From positions 1-24,333 of the forward strand of contig LIAZ01000004.1 in NCBI GenBank assembly GCA_001438985.1: a stretch of DNA of 24,333 nt, read 5' to 3'. A program made the position numbers and the translations under genes. Below are positions 14,334 to 21,935 of this stretch, one piece after another. The notes beneath the pieces are model-generated. The model saw only the letters and a program-made list of their open reading frames with translations, had not been told where the DNA came from and did not search any database. Positions within the stretch are counted from its first letter, which is position 1. Each line of letters starts with the position of its first letter. This DNA comes from Acidimicrobium sp. BACL17 MAG-120823-bin42. Lineage in GTDB: Bacteria > Actinomycetota > Acidimicrobiia > Acidimicrobiales > Ilumatobacteraceae.

Positions 14334-15785
14334 ATGACTGACTCGCCGGTTGCGTCCGGCCACATGGACATCAGCGATCTGGTTCGCATTTCCGGACTGG
14401 TGGAGCGTGGTGTGTTAACTCGAGTGGTGGGGGGTGGCTGTGAAATTCTCGACGTGACTCACACCTCACAGGAAGTCACACGTGGCTCACTGTTTTGCTG
14501 CGTCATAGGCGGAAAACACGATGGTCACGAATATGCCGAACAGGCAATTTTGGCTGGGGCATCGGCGTTACTGGTGCAACGAGAGCTATCCGTTTCAGTA
14601 CCGCAGGTGGTGGTAACTGATGTTCGGGTTGCGATGGGTTTGATGTCTGCTGCATTGCGTAACTTCCCGAGTCGTCAGATGATGGTGATTGGCGTGACGG
14701 GTACGAACGGCAAGACCACCACTGCGCAGTTGCTGGGCAACGTGCTCAGTGAACACGGACTGAATACACGTGTCCTTGGCACCTTGAGTGGTGAGCGAAC
14801 AACAATGGAATCAACTGACCTACAACGAATGCTTGCACGGTTTGTTGACGAAGGTGTGCAGGCAGTGGTGATGGAAGTGACTTCACATGCGATGGTGCTT
14901 CAGAGAGTCGTTGGTACCTCGTTTGCTGCTGCAGTATTTACGAATTTGTCACAGGATCATTTGGACTTCCATCACACGATGGAGCAGTACTTTGCGGCAA
15001 AGGCATCGCTGTTCACTTCTGAGTTCACGCACCATGGTGTGGTGAATGGCGATGATGTCTATGGTCAGTTACTGATTGACTCTGCAACTGTTGCAATGTA
15101 TCCGTATTCGGAAGATGATGTTCGCGATGTAGTGGTGACCCCACGTCATCACAGCTTCACCATCGATGGGCATCAATGTGTGGTGCCACTAGGTGGAAGG
15201 TTTAATCTGCACAACTCGCTCGCGGTAATTGCATCCGCGCAGCTTCTCGGCGTGCCGTTGTCGACAATAATTCGTGGGTTGGCAGCAACTTCAGCAGTCC
15301 CTGGACGATTCGAAGCAGTTTCGGTCGGCCAAAGTTTTGATGTCATTGTTGATTATGCACATACACCTGACGCATTGGAACGAGTGCTGAGGACTTTGCG
15401 CGAATCAGTCGGCAACTCTGCAAAAATTATTGTGGTGTTTGGCTGTGGCGGAGATCGCGATCAGCACAAGCGTCGGCTCATGGGACAAGTCGCTGGATCG
15501 TTAGCAGATGGTGTAGTGATCACGTCGGACAATCCTCGTTCAGAATCTGCAACAGCAATCGCTGCAGAAATCAATGCTGGAGTTGACTCGTCAGATTCGC
15601 ATAAAGTGATTGGAGTTGAGTTAGACCGTCGAACAGCGATAGCAAAAGCCTTTGATGCTGCGAAGACGGGTGATGTGGTCGTGATCGCAGGGAAAGGTCA
15701 TGAACGCACGCAAACAATTGGTGTAGAGAATTTTCCATTTAGCGATGTTGCAGTCGCTCGTGAGTTACTGGGAGCACATTCATGA
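14334..15785 (+). CDS. murE: UDP-MurNAc-L-Ala-D-Glu:meso-diaminopimelate ligase
   Basis: A 483-residue Mur ligase that adds the third stem residue to UDP-MurNAc-dipeptide. N-terminal UDP-binding domain (about 1-110), ATP loop GVTGTNGKTTT at 120-130, central contacts VMEVTSHA and FTNLSQDHLDFH, and the C-terminal substrate motif DNPRSES. DNPR (399-402) is the signature of enzymes using meso-diaminopimelate; lysine enzymes differ here. So the wall is predicted to be of the DAP type. ATG at 14334 lies two bases after ftsI; a longer in-frame start would overlap ftsI by 43 bases. Its stop overlaps the mraY start (ATGA at 15782-15785), leaving no room for murF, which usually follows. Confidence 0.95.
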   Translation: MTDSPVASGHMDISDLVRISGLVERGVLTRVVGGGCEILDVTHTSQEVTRGSLFCCVIGGKHDGHEYAEQAILAGASALLVQRELSVSVPQVVVTDVRVAMGLMSAALRNFPSRQMMVIGVTGTNGKTTTAQLLGNVLSEHGLNTRVLGTLSGERTTMESTDLQRMLARFVDEGVQAVVMEVTSHAMVLQRVVGTSFAAAVFTNLSQDHLDFHHTMEQYFAAKASLFTSEFTHHGVVNGDDVYGQLLIDSATVAMYPYSEDDVRDVVVTPRHHSFTIDGHQCVVPLGGRFNLHNSLAVIASAQLLGVPLSTIIRGLAATSAVPGRFEAVSVGQSFDVIVDYAHTPDALERVLRTLRESVGNSAKIIVVFGCGGDRDQHKRRLMGQVAGSLADGVVITSDNPRSESATAIAAEINAGVDSSDSHKVIGVELDRRTAIAKAFDAAKTGDVVVIAGKGHERTQTIGVENFPFSDVAVARELLGAHS

Positions 15786-16828
15786 TTGCAGTGTTGATCG
15801 CTGGCGCAGTGGGGATGCTTGTCTCGCTTGCTGCGACGCGCCTATTAATTGGTTTCTTTGAGCGCCTTGGCAAAGGCCAACCAATTCTTGGGGCCGAAGA
15901 TCATGGACCCGTGCATCAAATGGCCAAGCAGGGGACACCCACAATGGGCGGAATTGCAATTTTATTCGCTGCATTTTTTGGTTGGCTTGCAGCCCACCTA
16001 CGAGGGGGACTGCCATTTTCAGATCAAGCAGCCATTATTTGGTTGACGGTATTTGTCTTGGCGTCAATTGGTTTCATTGATGACTATCTGAAAGTGAAAC
16101 GCCAACATAATCGTGGAATTTTTTGGAAGAAAAAGGGTTGGATCACATTCGGCATCACGATTGTGTTGATGTTTATCCTTGCGTCAACAACTGGCGTCGC
16201 TCAGACAATCTCATTCACACGAGCAGTAAGTCCGGGATGGGAGCTGTCGGGACCACTGTTCATTGTGTGGACTGCGGTCATGGTGTGGAGCACCACGAAC
16301 GCAGTCAACGTCACTGATGGGCTTGATGGTCTCGCTGCTGGTTCTGCATTATTTGGATTCCTAGCATTCACCATCATTGCGTATTGGGCATTTCGTAACC
16401 CGAAAATTTATGACATCGTGAACCCGCTCGACTTGGCAGTGTTGTCGGCAGCACTTGCAGGTGCGTGTGGTGGCTTTTTGTGGTGGAATGCTGCTCCAGC
16501 ACGAATATTCATGGGTGATGTTGGCGCACTTGGTCTAGGCGCTGCGCTTGGCACGCTTGCAGTAACCACGAATACCCATTTGATGCTTCCAATTATCGCC
16601 GGTATCAATGTTCTCGAAGCAGGTTCGGTGGCTGTGCAGATGGGCGTGTTTAAGGCTTCAGGTCGAAAGAAGCGGTTGCTGAAGATGTCGCCGATTCATC
16701 ACCACTTTGAATTAAGTGGATGGCCAGAGACCACGGTGATTATTCGTTTCTGGATCATCTCAGGAATCTGTGTCGCGACAGCAGTTGCTATTTTTATTGC
16801 CGACTTCACCAACCAAGTATCGCGATGA
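15782..16828 (+). CDS. mraY: Phospho-MurNAc-pentapeptide transferase
   Basis: A 348-residue integral membrane enzyme with about ten helices that transfers phospho-MurNAc-pentapeptide to undecaprenyl phosphate, making lipid I. Family signatures: TPTMGGIAIL near the N terminus, the acidic pair Asp100-Asp101 in IDDYLKV, NAVNVTDGLDGLAAG, FMGDVGALGLG, and the loop KMSPIHHHFELSGW with the His triad. The stretch INVLEAGSVAVQMGVFKASG replaces the more usual ...ETLSVIIQV..., a modest divergence. Start ATG overlaps the murE stop and is preceded by GGGAG at 15770-15774 with a 7-base gap. It in turn overlaps murD by 4 bases. Confidence 0.96.
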   Translation: MIAVLIAGAVGMLVSLAATRLLIGFFERLGKGQPILGAEDHGPVHQMAKQGTPTMGGIAILFAAFFGWLAAHLRGGLPFSDQAAIIWLTVFVLASIGFIDDYLKVKRQHNRGIFWKKKGWITFGITIVLMFILASTTGVAQTISFTRAVSPGWELSGPLFIVWTAVMVWSTTNAVNVTDGLDGLAAGSALFGFLAFTIIAYWAFRNPKIYDIVNPLDLAVLSAALAGACGGFLWWNAAPARIFMGDVGALGLGAALGTLAVTTNTHLMLPIIAGINVLEAGSVAVQMGVFKASGRKKRLLKMSPIHHHFELSGWPETTVIIRFWIISGICVATAVAIFIADFTNQVSR

Positions 16829-18174
16829 CCAACGCGCCAAACACTGTGTTTGTGTTTGGTTTGGCAGTTGCTGGTCGTGCGGTAGCCAAAGCGCTAGCGA
16901 CACGTGGAATGACGGTGAGTGTGGGCGACGATTCGTTTAATCAGGAACATCGTGACTTTGCTCGCGAAATTGGCGCACACGTCGTTGATGTAACCAATGC
17001 GTCGGAGTTGCAATCTGTCATGAGTTCCAATGGCATCCTCGCGCCAGCACCTGGTGTGCCCGAAAATCACTTCGTCATCCGTAGTGCTCGTGAACATCAC
17101 GTGTCGATTCAGTCTGAAATTGAAATCGCATATCGCATTGAGCAACATCGGCCAGGTGGTTCACGGCCAATGGTTGCCGTCACTGGAACAGATGGAAAGA
17201 CATCCACAACGCTGATGGCTAACGCGATTCTTAATGCATCAGGGTTTCAATCTGAGGCAGTAGGAAATACTGAGATCCCTCTCATTGACTCACTTGCATC
17301 TCAGGCAACTGCGTTTGCTGTTGAGTGCTCAAGTTTTCGCCTGGAACACATTGATACGTTTCGTGCGCAAGCATCTGCGTGGCTCAATATTGCCCCTGAT
17401 CACTTGGACTGGCACAGCAGTTTTCAGAAGTACTTTGAATCTAAAGCAAAAATGTGGGCCCACTGTGTGTCTACTGATGTTGCCGTTGCACCTGTAAGCG
17501 ACCCGCGAATACTTGAGGTTGCGCATGGAAGTAGGGCCCGTGTTGTCACCTTTGGCCTTTCTGATGGTGATTACTGTTTGCGTGATGGCCAACTCGTTGG
17601 TCCACGCGGGGTGATCATGGCTGCGTCTGACATGCAGCGGTCATTGCCACACGATGTTTCGAATGCTCTTGCCGCTGCGGCCGTGTGCATCGAGTCTGGT
17701 TTGTCGACAGAGTCACAAGTTGCTGCAGCGCTCATGTCGTTTACCAATGCCGCGCATCGAATCCAATTCGTGCGTGAACTTGATGGTGTTCGATGGTTTA
17801 ATGATTCAAAAGCAACGAGCCCTCACGCAGCAAGTGTTGCGTTGAAGTCATTTGCGCACGTGGTGCTGATAGCGGGTGGCAAAAATAAGGGATTAGACCT
17901 TTCGCAAATGGCATGCGAGCCCGAGCGCATGCGTGCAGTTGTGGCAATTGGTGCGTCGGCTCCAGACATTGCCCACGCATTTTCTGGAGTGTGCACTGTG
18001 GAAGTCGCCGAATCGATGAAGGGTGCAGTAGCGAGTGCTCGTGTGCTTGCCCAACCGGGTGATGTTGTGCTGTTGTCGCCAGGATGCACCAGTTACGACT
18101 GGTACTCAAACTACGGTGAACGTGGCGATGACTTCATGAATTGTGTCAATCAACTATCTGAACATCGTCTCTAG
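16825..18174 (+). CDS. murD: UDP-MurNAc-L-alanine:D-glutamate ligase
   Basis: A 449-residue Mur ligase that adds D-glutamate to UDP-MurNAc-L-Ala in the cytosol. The N-terminal Rossmann-like domain starts VFVFGLAVAGRAVAKAL; the ATP loop is GTDGKTST (121-128), where many MurD proteins have GTNGKST; further motifs are VECSSFRLE, NIAPDHLDWH, HRIQFV, WFNDSKATSPHAA and LIAGGKNKGLD, and near the end SPGCTSYDWYSNYGERGDDF. ATG at 16825 overlaps the mraY stop (ATGA). The longer in-frame extension upstream is a shadow of mraY. The stop codon TAG is part of the strong ribosome site of ftsW. Confidence 0.95.
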   Translation: MTNAPNTVFVFGLAVAGRAVAKALATRGMTVSVGDDSFNQEHRDFAREIGAHVVDVTNASELQSVMSSNGILAPAPGVPENHFVIRSAREHHVSIQSEIEIAYRIEQHRPGGSRPMVAVTGTDGKTSTTLMANAILNASGFQSEAVGNTEIPLIDSLASQATAFAVECSSFRLEHIDTFRAQASAWLNIAPDHLDWHSSFQKYFESKAKMWAHCVSTDVAVAPVSDPRILEVAHGSRARVVTFGLSDGDYCLRDGQLVGPRGVIMAASDMQRSLPHDVSNALAAAAVCIESGLSTESQVAAALMSFTNAAHRIQFVRELDGVRWFNDSKATSPHAASVALKSFAHVVLIAGGKNKGLDLSQMACEPERMRAVVAIGASAPDIAHAFSGVCTVEVAESMKGAVASARVLAQPGDVVLLSPGCTSYDWYSNYGERGDDFMNCVNQLSEHRL

Positions 18175-18178
18175 GAGG
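18173..18178 (+). promoter_or_regulatory. Strong ribosome binding site for ftsW overlapping the murD stop
   Basis: AGGAGG begins inside the murD TAG and lies 5 bases before the ATG at 18184. It is the best match to the anti-Shine-Dalgarno in this cluster, where several genes rely on overlaps instead. Confidence 0.7.
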
Positions 18179-18183
18179 ACATT

Positions 18184-19374
18184 ATGGTGACCAATGCTTC
18201 AACTTCACTCAGCCCGGCGCAGCGCCGGCGCGCCGTCCTCGACAAAAAGGGCGTTGGTTCGATGCGTCGTCTCACATCGGCGGTTCCAAACAAGGTGTTC
18301 TGGGGGATCCTTGCCGTAACCACGCTGCTCATGGTGTTTGGTTTGATGATGGTGTTGTCGGCGACATCAATTGAGGCAGTCAACCGTGGCGGATCGCCGT
18401 GGGCAATGTTTCAAAAACAATTCATGTGGGCCACCTTTGGCATGTTTGCTGCATGGTTTACCTACCGCATGCCGTATCACCAGTGGCACAAGTTTGCCAA
18501 GTACGCGTTGTGGGCTTCGTATGGACTGATGGCATTGCCAATGGTTCCTAGCGTGGGACTCGTCATCAACGGAGCACGCGCTTGGGTCGCGCTTGGGCCC
18601 GTTCGCTTTCAGCCTTCAGAGATTTTGAAGGTGACATTGCTGTTGTATTGCGCAAGTGTGCTTTCGCGTCGGCGAGCAGAAATGACCGATTGGCGACGCA
18701 CCTTGAAGCCAGTTATGACAGCGTGGGCAATCACCATTGCCTTGTGCATTGTGTTGCAGAAAGACTTGGGTGCCGCAATCGTATTTACCTGCATCGTCAT
18801 GGCGACGTTGTTTATTGCAGGTGCTCCGATTCGCTGGATGAGCGCAATGACAATTTCGTTTCTCGTTGTTGCTACAGGATTGGTGCTTACGAGCTCGCGA
18901 TTGCAGAATCGATTCTTCGCGTTCACCGACCTAGAAGGAAACAAGGGCCACTGGGCCTATCAAGTGTGGCAATCGGTGATTAGCATCGCTAACGGTGGCG
19001 TTACCGGAGTGGGTATTGGTGAAGGCACAGGAAAATGGGGATATGTCCCATTGGTGCACAGCGATTTTATTTTCGCAATCATCGCAGAGGAATTTGGCTT
19101 GATCGGAACAGTCGGAGTGATTGGTGGTTTTGTACTGTTGCTCAGCCTTGGTACGCAGGCCGCGCTCGGTGCACGCGATCACTTTGGCGCGTTGTTGGCT
19201 GGTGGAATCACAACATGGTTGTGTGTGCAGGCGTTGATCAATATCGGAGGAGTAATCGGCGCGATGCCCGTAACTGGTCTCACATTGCCCTTGATGTCAT
19301 ATGGCGGTTCATCGTTATTTATGACACTTGCGGCAGTTGGGCTGTTGCTGAATGTTGCGCGTAATATGAAGTAG
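18184..19374 (+). CDS. ftsW: Septal peptidoglycan glycosyltransferase (SEDS family)
   Basis: A 396-residue polytopic SEDS protein that polymerises lipid II into glycan strands at the septum with FtsI as partner. A cytosolic tail of about 35 residues is followed by about ten helices. Diagnostic stretches are VLSATSIEA, NGARAWVALGPVRFQPSEILK, QKDLGAAIVF, GVGIGEGTGKWGYVPLVHSDFIFAIIAEEFG with Asp294 as the expected catalytic residue, and PVTGLTLPLMSYGGSSL. RodA is the alternative, but the position between murD and murG supports FtsW. Start ATG has AGGAGG 5 bases upstream. It ends 3 bases before murG. Confidence 0.95.
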   Translation: MVTNASTSLSPAQRRRAVLDKKGVGSMRRLTSAVPNKVFWGILAVTTLLMVFGLMMVLSATSIEAVNRGGSPWAMFQKQFMWATFGMFAAWFTYRMPYHQWHKFAKYALWASYGLMALPMVPSVGLVINGARAWVALGPVRFQPSEILKVTLLLYCASVLSRRRAEMTDWRRTLKPVMTAWAITIALCIVLQKDLGAAIVFTCIVMATLFIAGAPIRWMSAMTISFLVVATGLVLTSSRLQNRFFAFTDLEGNKGHWAYQVWQSVISIANGGVTGVGIGEGTGKWGYVPLVHSDFIFAIIAEEFGLIGTVGVIGGFVLLLSLGTQAALGARDHFGALLAGGITTWLCVQALINIGGVIGAMPVTGLTLPLMSYGGSSLFMTLAAVGLLLNVARNMK

Positions 19375-19377
19375 TTC

Positions 19378-20529
19378 ATGACTGCATCTGCTTTGTCCAC
19401 CTTTGCCGTGATTACTGGCGGTGGCACGAGCGGGCATGTTGTGCCAGCCATTGCCATCGCCGAGTTACTGATCGATCAGGGTTATTCGCCAAATCAGATT
19501 CATTATGTTGGTTCAACTCGTGGCGTCGAGTCAGCAATGATTCCTGATCTCGGAATCGGCTATTCATTGCTGACGGTAGATGGTTTGCAGCGCGGACTTT
19601 CACTGCGCAAGATCCGTCGCAATATCACTATGGTGTCCACCTTGCTGAAGGCGAATCGCCAGGCTAAAGGGCTACTCATGTCATTGCGACCACAGGTTGT
19701 GGTGTCGGTCGGTGGATACGCAAGCATTCCAGCGTGTCGGGCTGCTCGTGCGTTACAGATTCCCGTTGTTACCTGTTCGTATGATCGTCGACCTGGACTT
19801 GCAACAAAAGTTCAGTCTCGTTATGCGTTCGCCTCGGCGGTTGCATATGAAGGCGGTTCGCTGCCGAGAGCGATTGTTACGGGTGCGCCCGTGCGTCGAG
19901 CGCTGAGGGTGGCGCAGTTGGCTGAACTGCGCGATGCTGCACGTGCTCAACTGGGGATCGGCTCCGGTGATCGTGTGGTGCTGGTGATGGGTGGCTCCCT
20001 TGGTTCTGCGGTCTTGAATGCCGCAACCGAGCATCTCGTCAAAAATCTTCATGGCAGCCAACACACATGCGTTGTCCACATTGCAGGCGAACGATATATG
20101 CACCAGATTGCCCTTCCCGTGCGAGTAACCCATGACAACGGAAACCTTGCCTATCTGCGGTTGGCATATTCTGCCGACATGGTCAGCATGTACGCGGCAG
20201 CAGATGTCGTTGTGTGCAGGGCAGGGGCGAGCACAATTGCTGAGATCGCGACGGTTGGCGTGTGTTCCGTGTTGATTCCCTGGAAGGACGCCGCAGAGAA
20301 TCATCAGCTCGTCAATGCGCGTTGGCTTACCGATCACGATGCTGCATTGCTGATGGAAGAAAGCACCATGACGCATCATGATGTTGTTGCTGTGATTGAG
20401 CGTCTTCTTACTGACGATGACCGGCGAATGGTGATTGCGCAAAACGCTAAGACGTTAGGAAGTACACATCGTGACAGCAAGATTGTCGATGTAATTAATG
20501 ACGCCGCGAAAAGTCGGCAATTGCAATGA
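19378..20529 (+). CDS. murG: Undecaprenyl-PP-MurNAc-pentapeptide-UDP-GlcNAc GlcNAc-transferase
   Basis: A 383-residue GT28 glycosyltransferase acting at the inner membrane face to turn lipid I into lipid II. The first G loop reads GGGTSGHVVPAIAIAE (His20), the second loop VMGGSLGSAVLN, and the donor site VVCRAGASTIAEIATVG followed by ENHQLVNARWL. The segment that is normally HE(Q/A)N...G reads CSYDRRPGLATK (residues 133-144), so the His-Glu pair is missing; see findings. Start ATG is 3 bases after ftsW with no strong ribosome site, hinting at reinitiation. The stop overlaps murC (ATGA at 20526-20529). The overall fold and cluster position leave little doubt about function. Confidence 0.93.
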   Translation: MTASALSTFAVITGGGTSGHVVPAIAIAELLIDQGYSPNQIHYVGSTRGVESAMIPDLGIGYSLLTVDGLQRGLSLRKIRRNITMVSTLLKANRQAKGLLMSLRPQVVVSVGGYASIPACRAARALQIPVVTCSYDRRPGLATKVQSRYAFASAVAYEGGSLPRAIVTGAPVRRALRVAQLAELRDAARAQLGIGSGDRVVLVMGGSLGSAVLNAATEHLVKNLHGSQHTCVVHIAGERYMHQIALPVRVTHDNGNLAYLRLAYSADMVSMYAAADVVVCRAGASTIAEIATVGVCSVLIPWKDAAENHQLVNARWLTDHDAALLMEESTMTHHDVVAVIERLLTDDDRRMVIAQNAKTLGSTHRDSKIVDVINDAAKSRQLQ

Positions 20530-21935
20530 GCGCCATGTTTGATCTATCGACCCCCCGCAGGGTTCATGTGGTTGGAGTGGGAGGGCCGGGAATGAGTGCT
20601 ATTGCCCAGGTACTGACACAGATGGGCAATGTTGTTTCGGGAAGCGACGTGCGCGAATCCGGTGTGATCGAGCGACTCCGCGCATTAGGTGTTGCTGTCA
20701 CTATCGGACATGACCCTCGAGTCGTGCATGGGTGTGATGTGGTCACCGCCTCATCTGCCATTCCGCAGGGCAATAGCGAACTACATGAGGCAACAACGCG
20801 GGGCATAACAACACTGACGCGTGCGCAGATGCTGGCAGCGATATGTGCCGCGAAGGAAACCATTGCGGTCGCGGGCACTCACGGCAAAACCACAACTTCA
20901 TCGATGTTGATGACGGTGATGGCGGGCGCTGGTTTGTCTCCCAGTTTCATTATTGGTGGCGATGTCCGCGAACTTGGTGTCGGTGCGGCTTGGAATTCGG
21001 GAAAACACTTAATTGTCGAAGCAGACGAAAGCGATGGCACTCACGAGCAGTTGCCGATTTCAGCAACCATTTTGACCAACATTGATCTTGATCATCTTGA
21101 TCACTTTCAGTCGTTCGAGCGTTTACTGGAAAGCTTTTCTCGTTACCTCAGTTCGGTGCCAGGAACCAAAGTCGTGTGCGTCAATGATGAACACATCGCG
21201 GTGATGGTGAAGTTGTTGCAGTCCACGGTTGGACTGACCACCTATGGAATTGATGTTGACGCCGATGTTGTTGGAAGCAATCTTGAGTTTGCGCACGGTG
21301 GCTCGCGCTTTACGGTGTCTATGAATGGTGGCGTTCTGGGGGAAGTGTCGTTGCGCCTACGAGGTCGACATAACGTACTTAACGCTCTCGGTGTGATTGC
21401 CATGTCGATGAGGCTTGGTATCTCGTTTGCGCATATCCAAGAATCTCTTGCAGGTTTTGGCGGGGTAGTACGTCGATTTGACCTTCGCGGTACTGATGGT
21501 GGCGTAACGTTTGTTGATGATTACGCCCATCTTCCCAATGAAATCGCAGCAGTATTAGGCAGTTGTCGCGACTCGACCGATTCATGGAAGCGCATCGTCG
21601 CAGTTTTTCAGCCGAATCGTTTCAATCGGATGAGCGTTATGTCTGAAGCGTATGCGGGGTGTTTTTTGGATGCAGACGTTGTGGTCGTGACTGATATTTA
21701 CTCTTCAGGTACCGCGCCAATTGCAGGCGTTACAGGAAAGCTTGTTGTAGATGCTGTTATTGCAGCACATCCATCAACGCACATCGAGTGGAAGCAGTCG
21801 CGAATTGAGTTGATTGAGTATCTGGCTACCGAGTTACGTGCTGGCGATCTGTGCATCTCGATGGGATGTGGCGATATCCAATCGCTGCCCGATGAAGTGA
21901 TGATTCGGCGTAGTCAGATGCGAGGTGCGCAGTGA
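20526..21935 (+). CDS. murC: UDP-N-acetylmuramate:L-alanine ligase
   Basis: A 469-residue Mur ligase that attaches L-alanine to UDP-MurNAc, the first stem residue. N-terminal Rossmann loop VGVGGPGMSAIA, ATP loop GTHGKTTT (117-124), VEADESDGT, NIDLDHLDHF, GRHNVLNALGV, RRFDLRG and DDYAHLPNE (Tyr333-Ala-His335). In most MurC proteins the latter reads YxHHPTE, so the second His is Leu here. Length is standard. Its ATG overlaps the murG stop and its stop overlaps the next gene as GTGA (21932-21935), making murG, murC and murB-ftsQ a chain of coupled genes. Confidence 0.95.
   Translation: MSAMFDLSTPRRVHVVGVGGPGMSAIAQVLTQMGNVVSGSDVRESGVIERLRALGVAVTIGHDPRVVHGCDVVTASSAIPQGNSELHEATTRGITTLTRAQMLAAICAAKETIAVAGTHGKTTTSSMLMTVMAGAGLSPSFIIGGDVRELGVGAAWNSGKHLIVEADESDGTHEQLPISATILTNIDLDHLDHFQSFERLLESFSRYLSSVPGTKVVCVNDEHIAVMVKLLQSTVGLTTYGIDVDADVVGSNLEFAHGGSRFTVSMNGGVLGEVSLRLRGRHNVLNALGVIAMSMRLGISFAHIQESLAGFGGVVRRFDLRGTDGGVTFVDDYAHLPNEIAAVLGSCRDSTDSWKRIVAVFQPNRFNRMSVMSEAYAGCFLDADVVVVTDIYSSGTAPIAGVTGKLVVDAVIAAHPSTHIEWKQSRIELIEYLATELRAGDLCISMGCGDIQSLPDEVMIRRSQMRGAQ

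Noticed and set aside
19753..20442. 229-codon open frame antisense to murG
   Set aside because: No recognisable domain, rich in His/Arg/Cys as expected for an antisense frame, and fully inside a clear murG.
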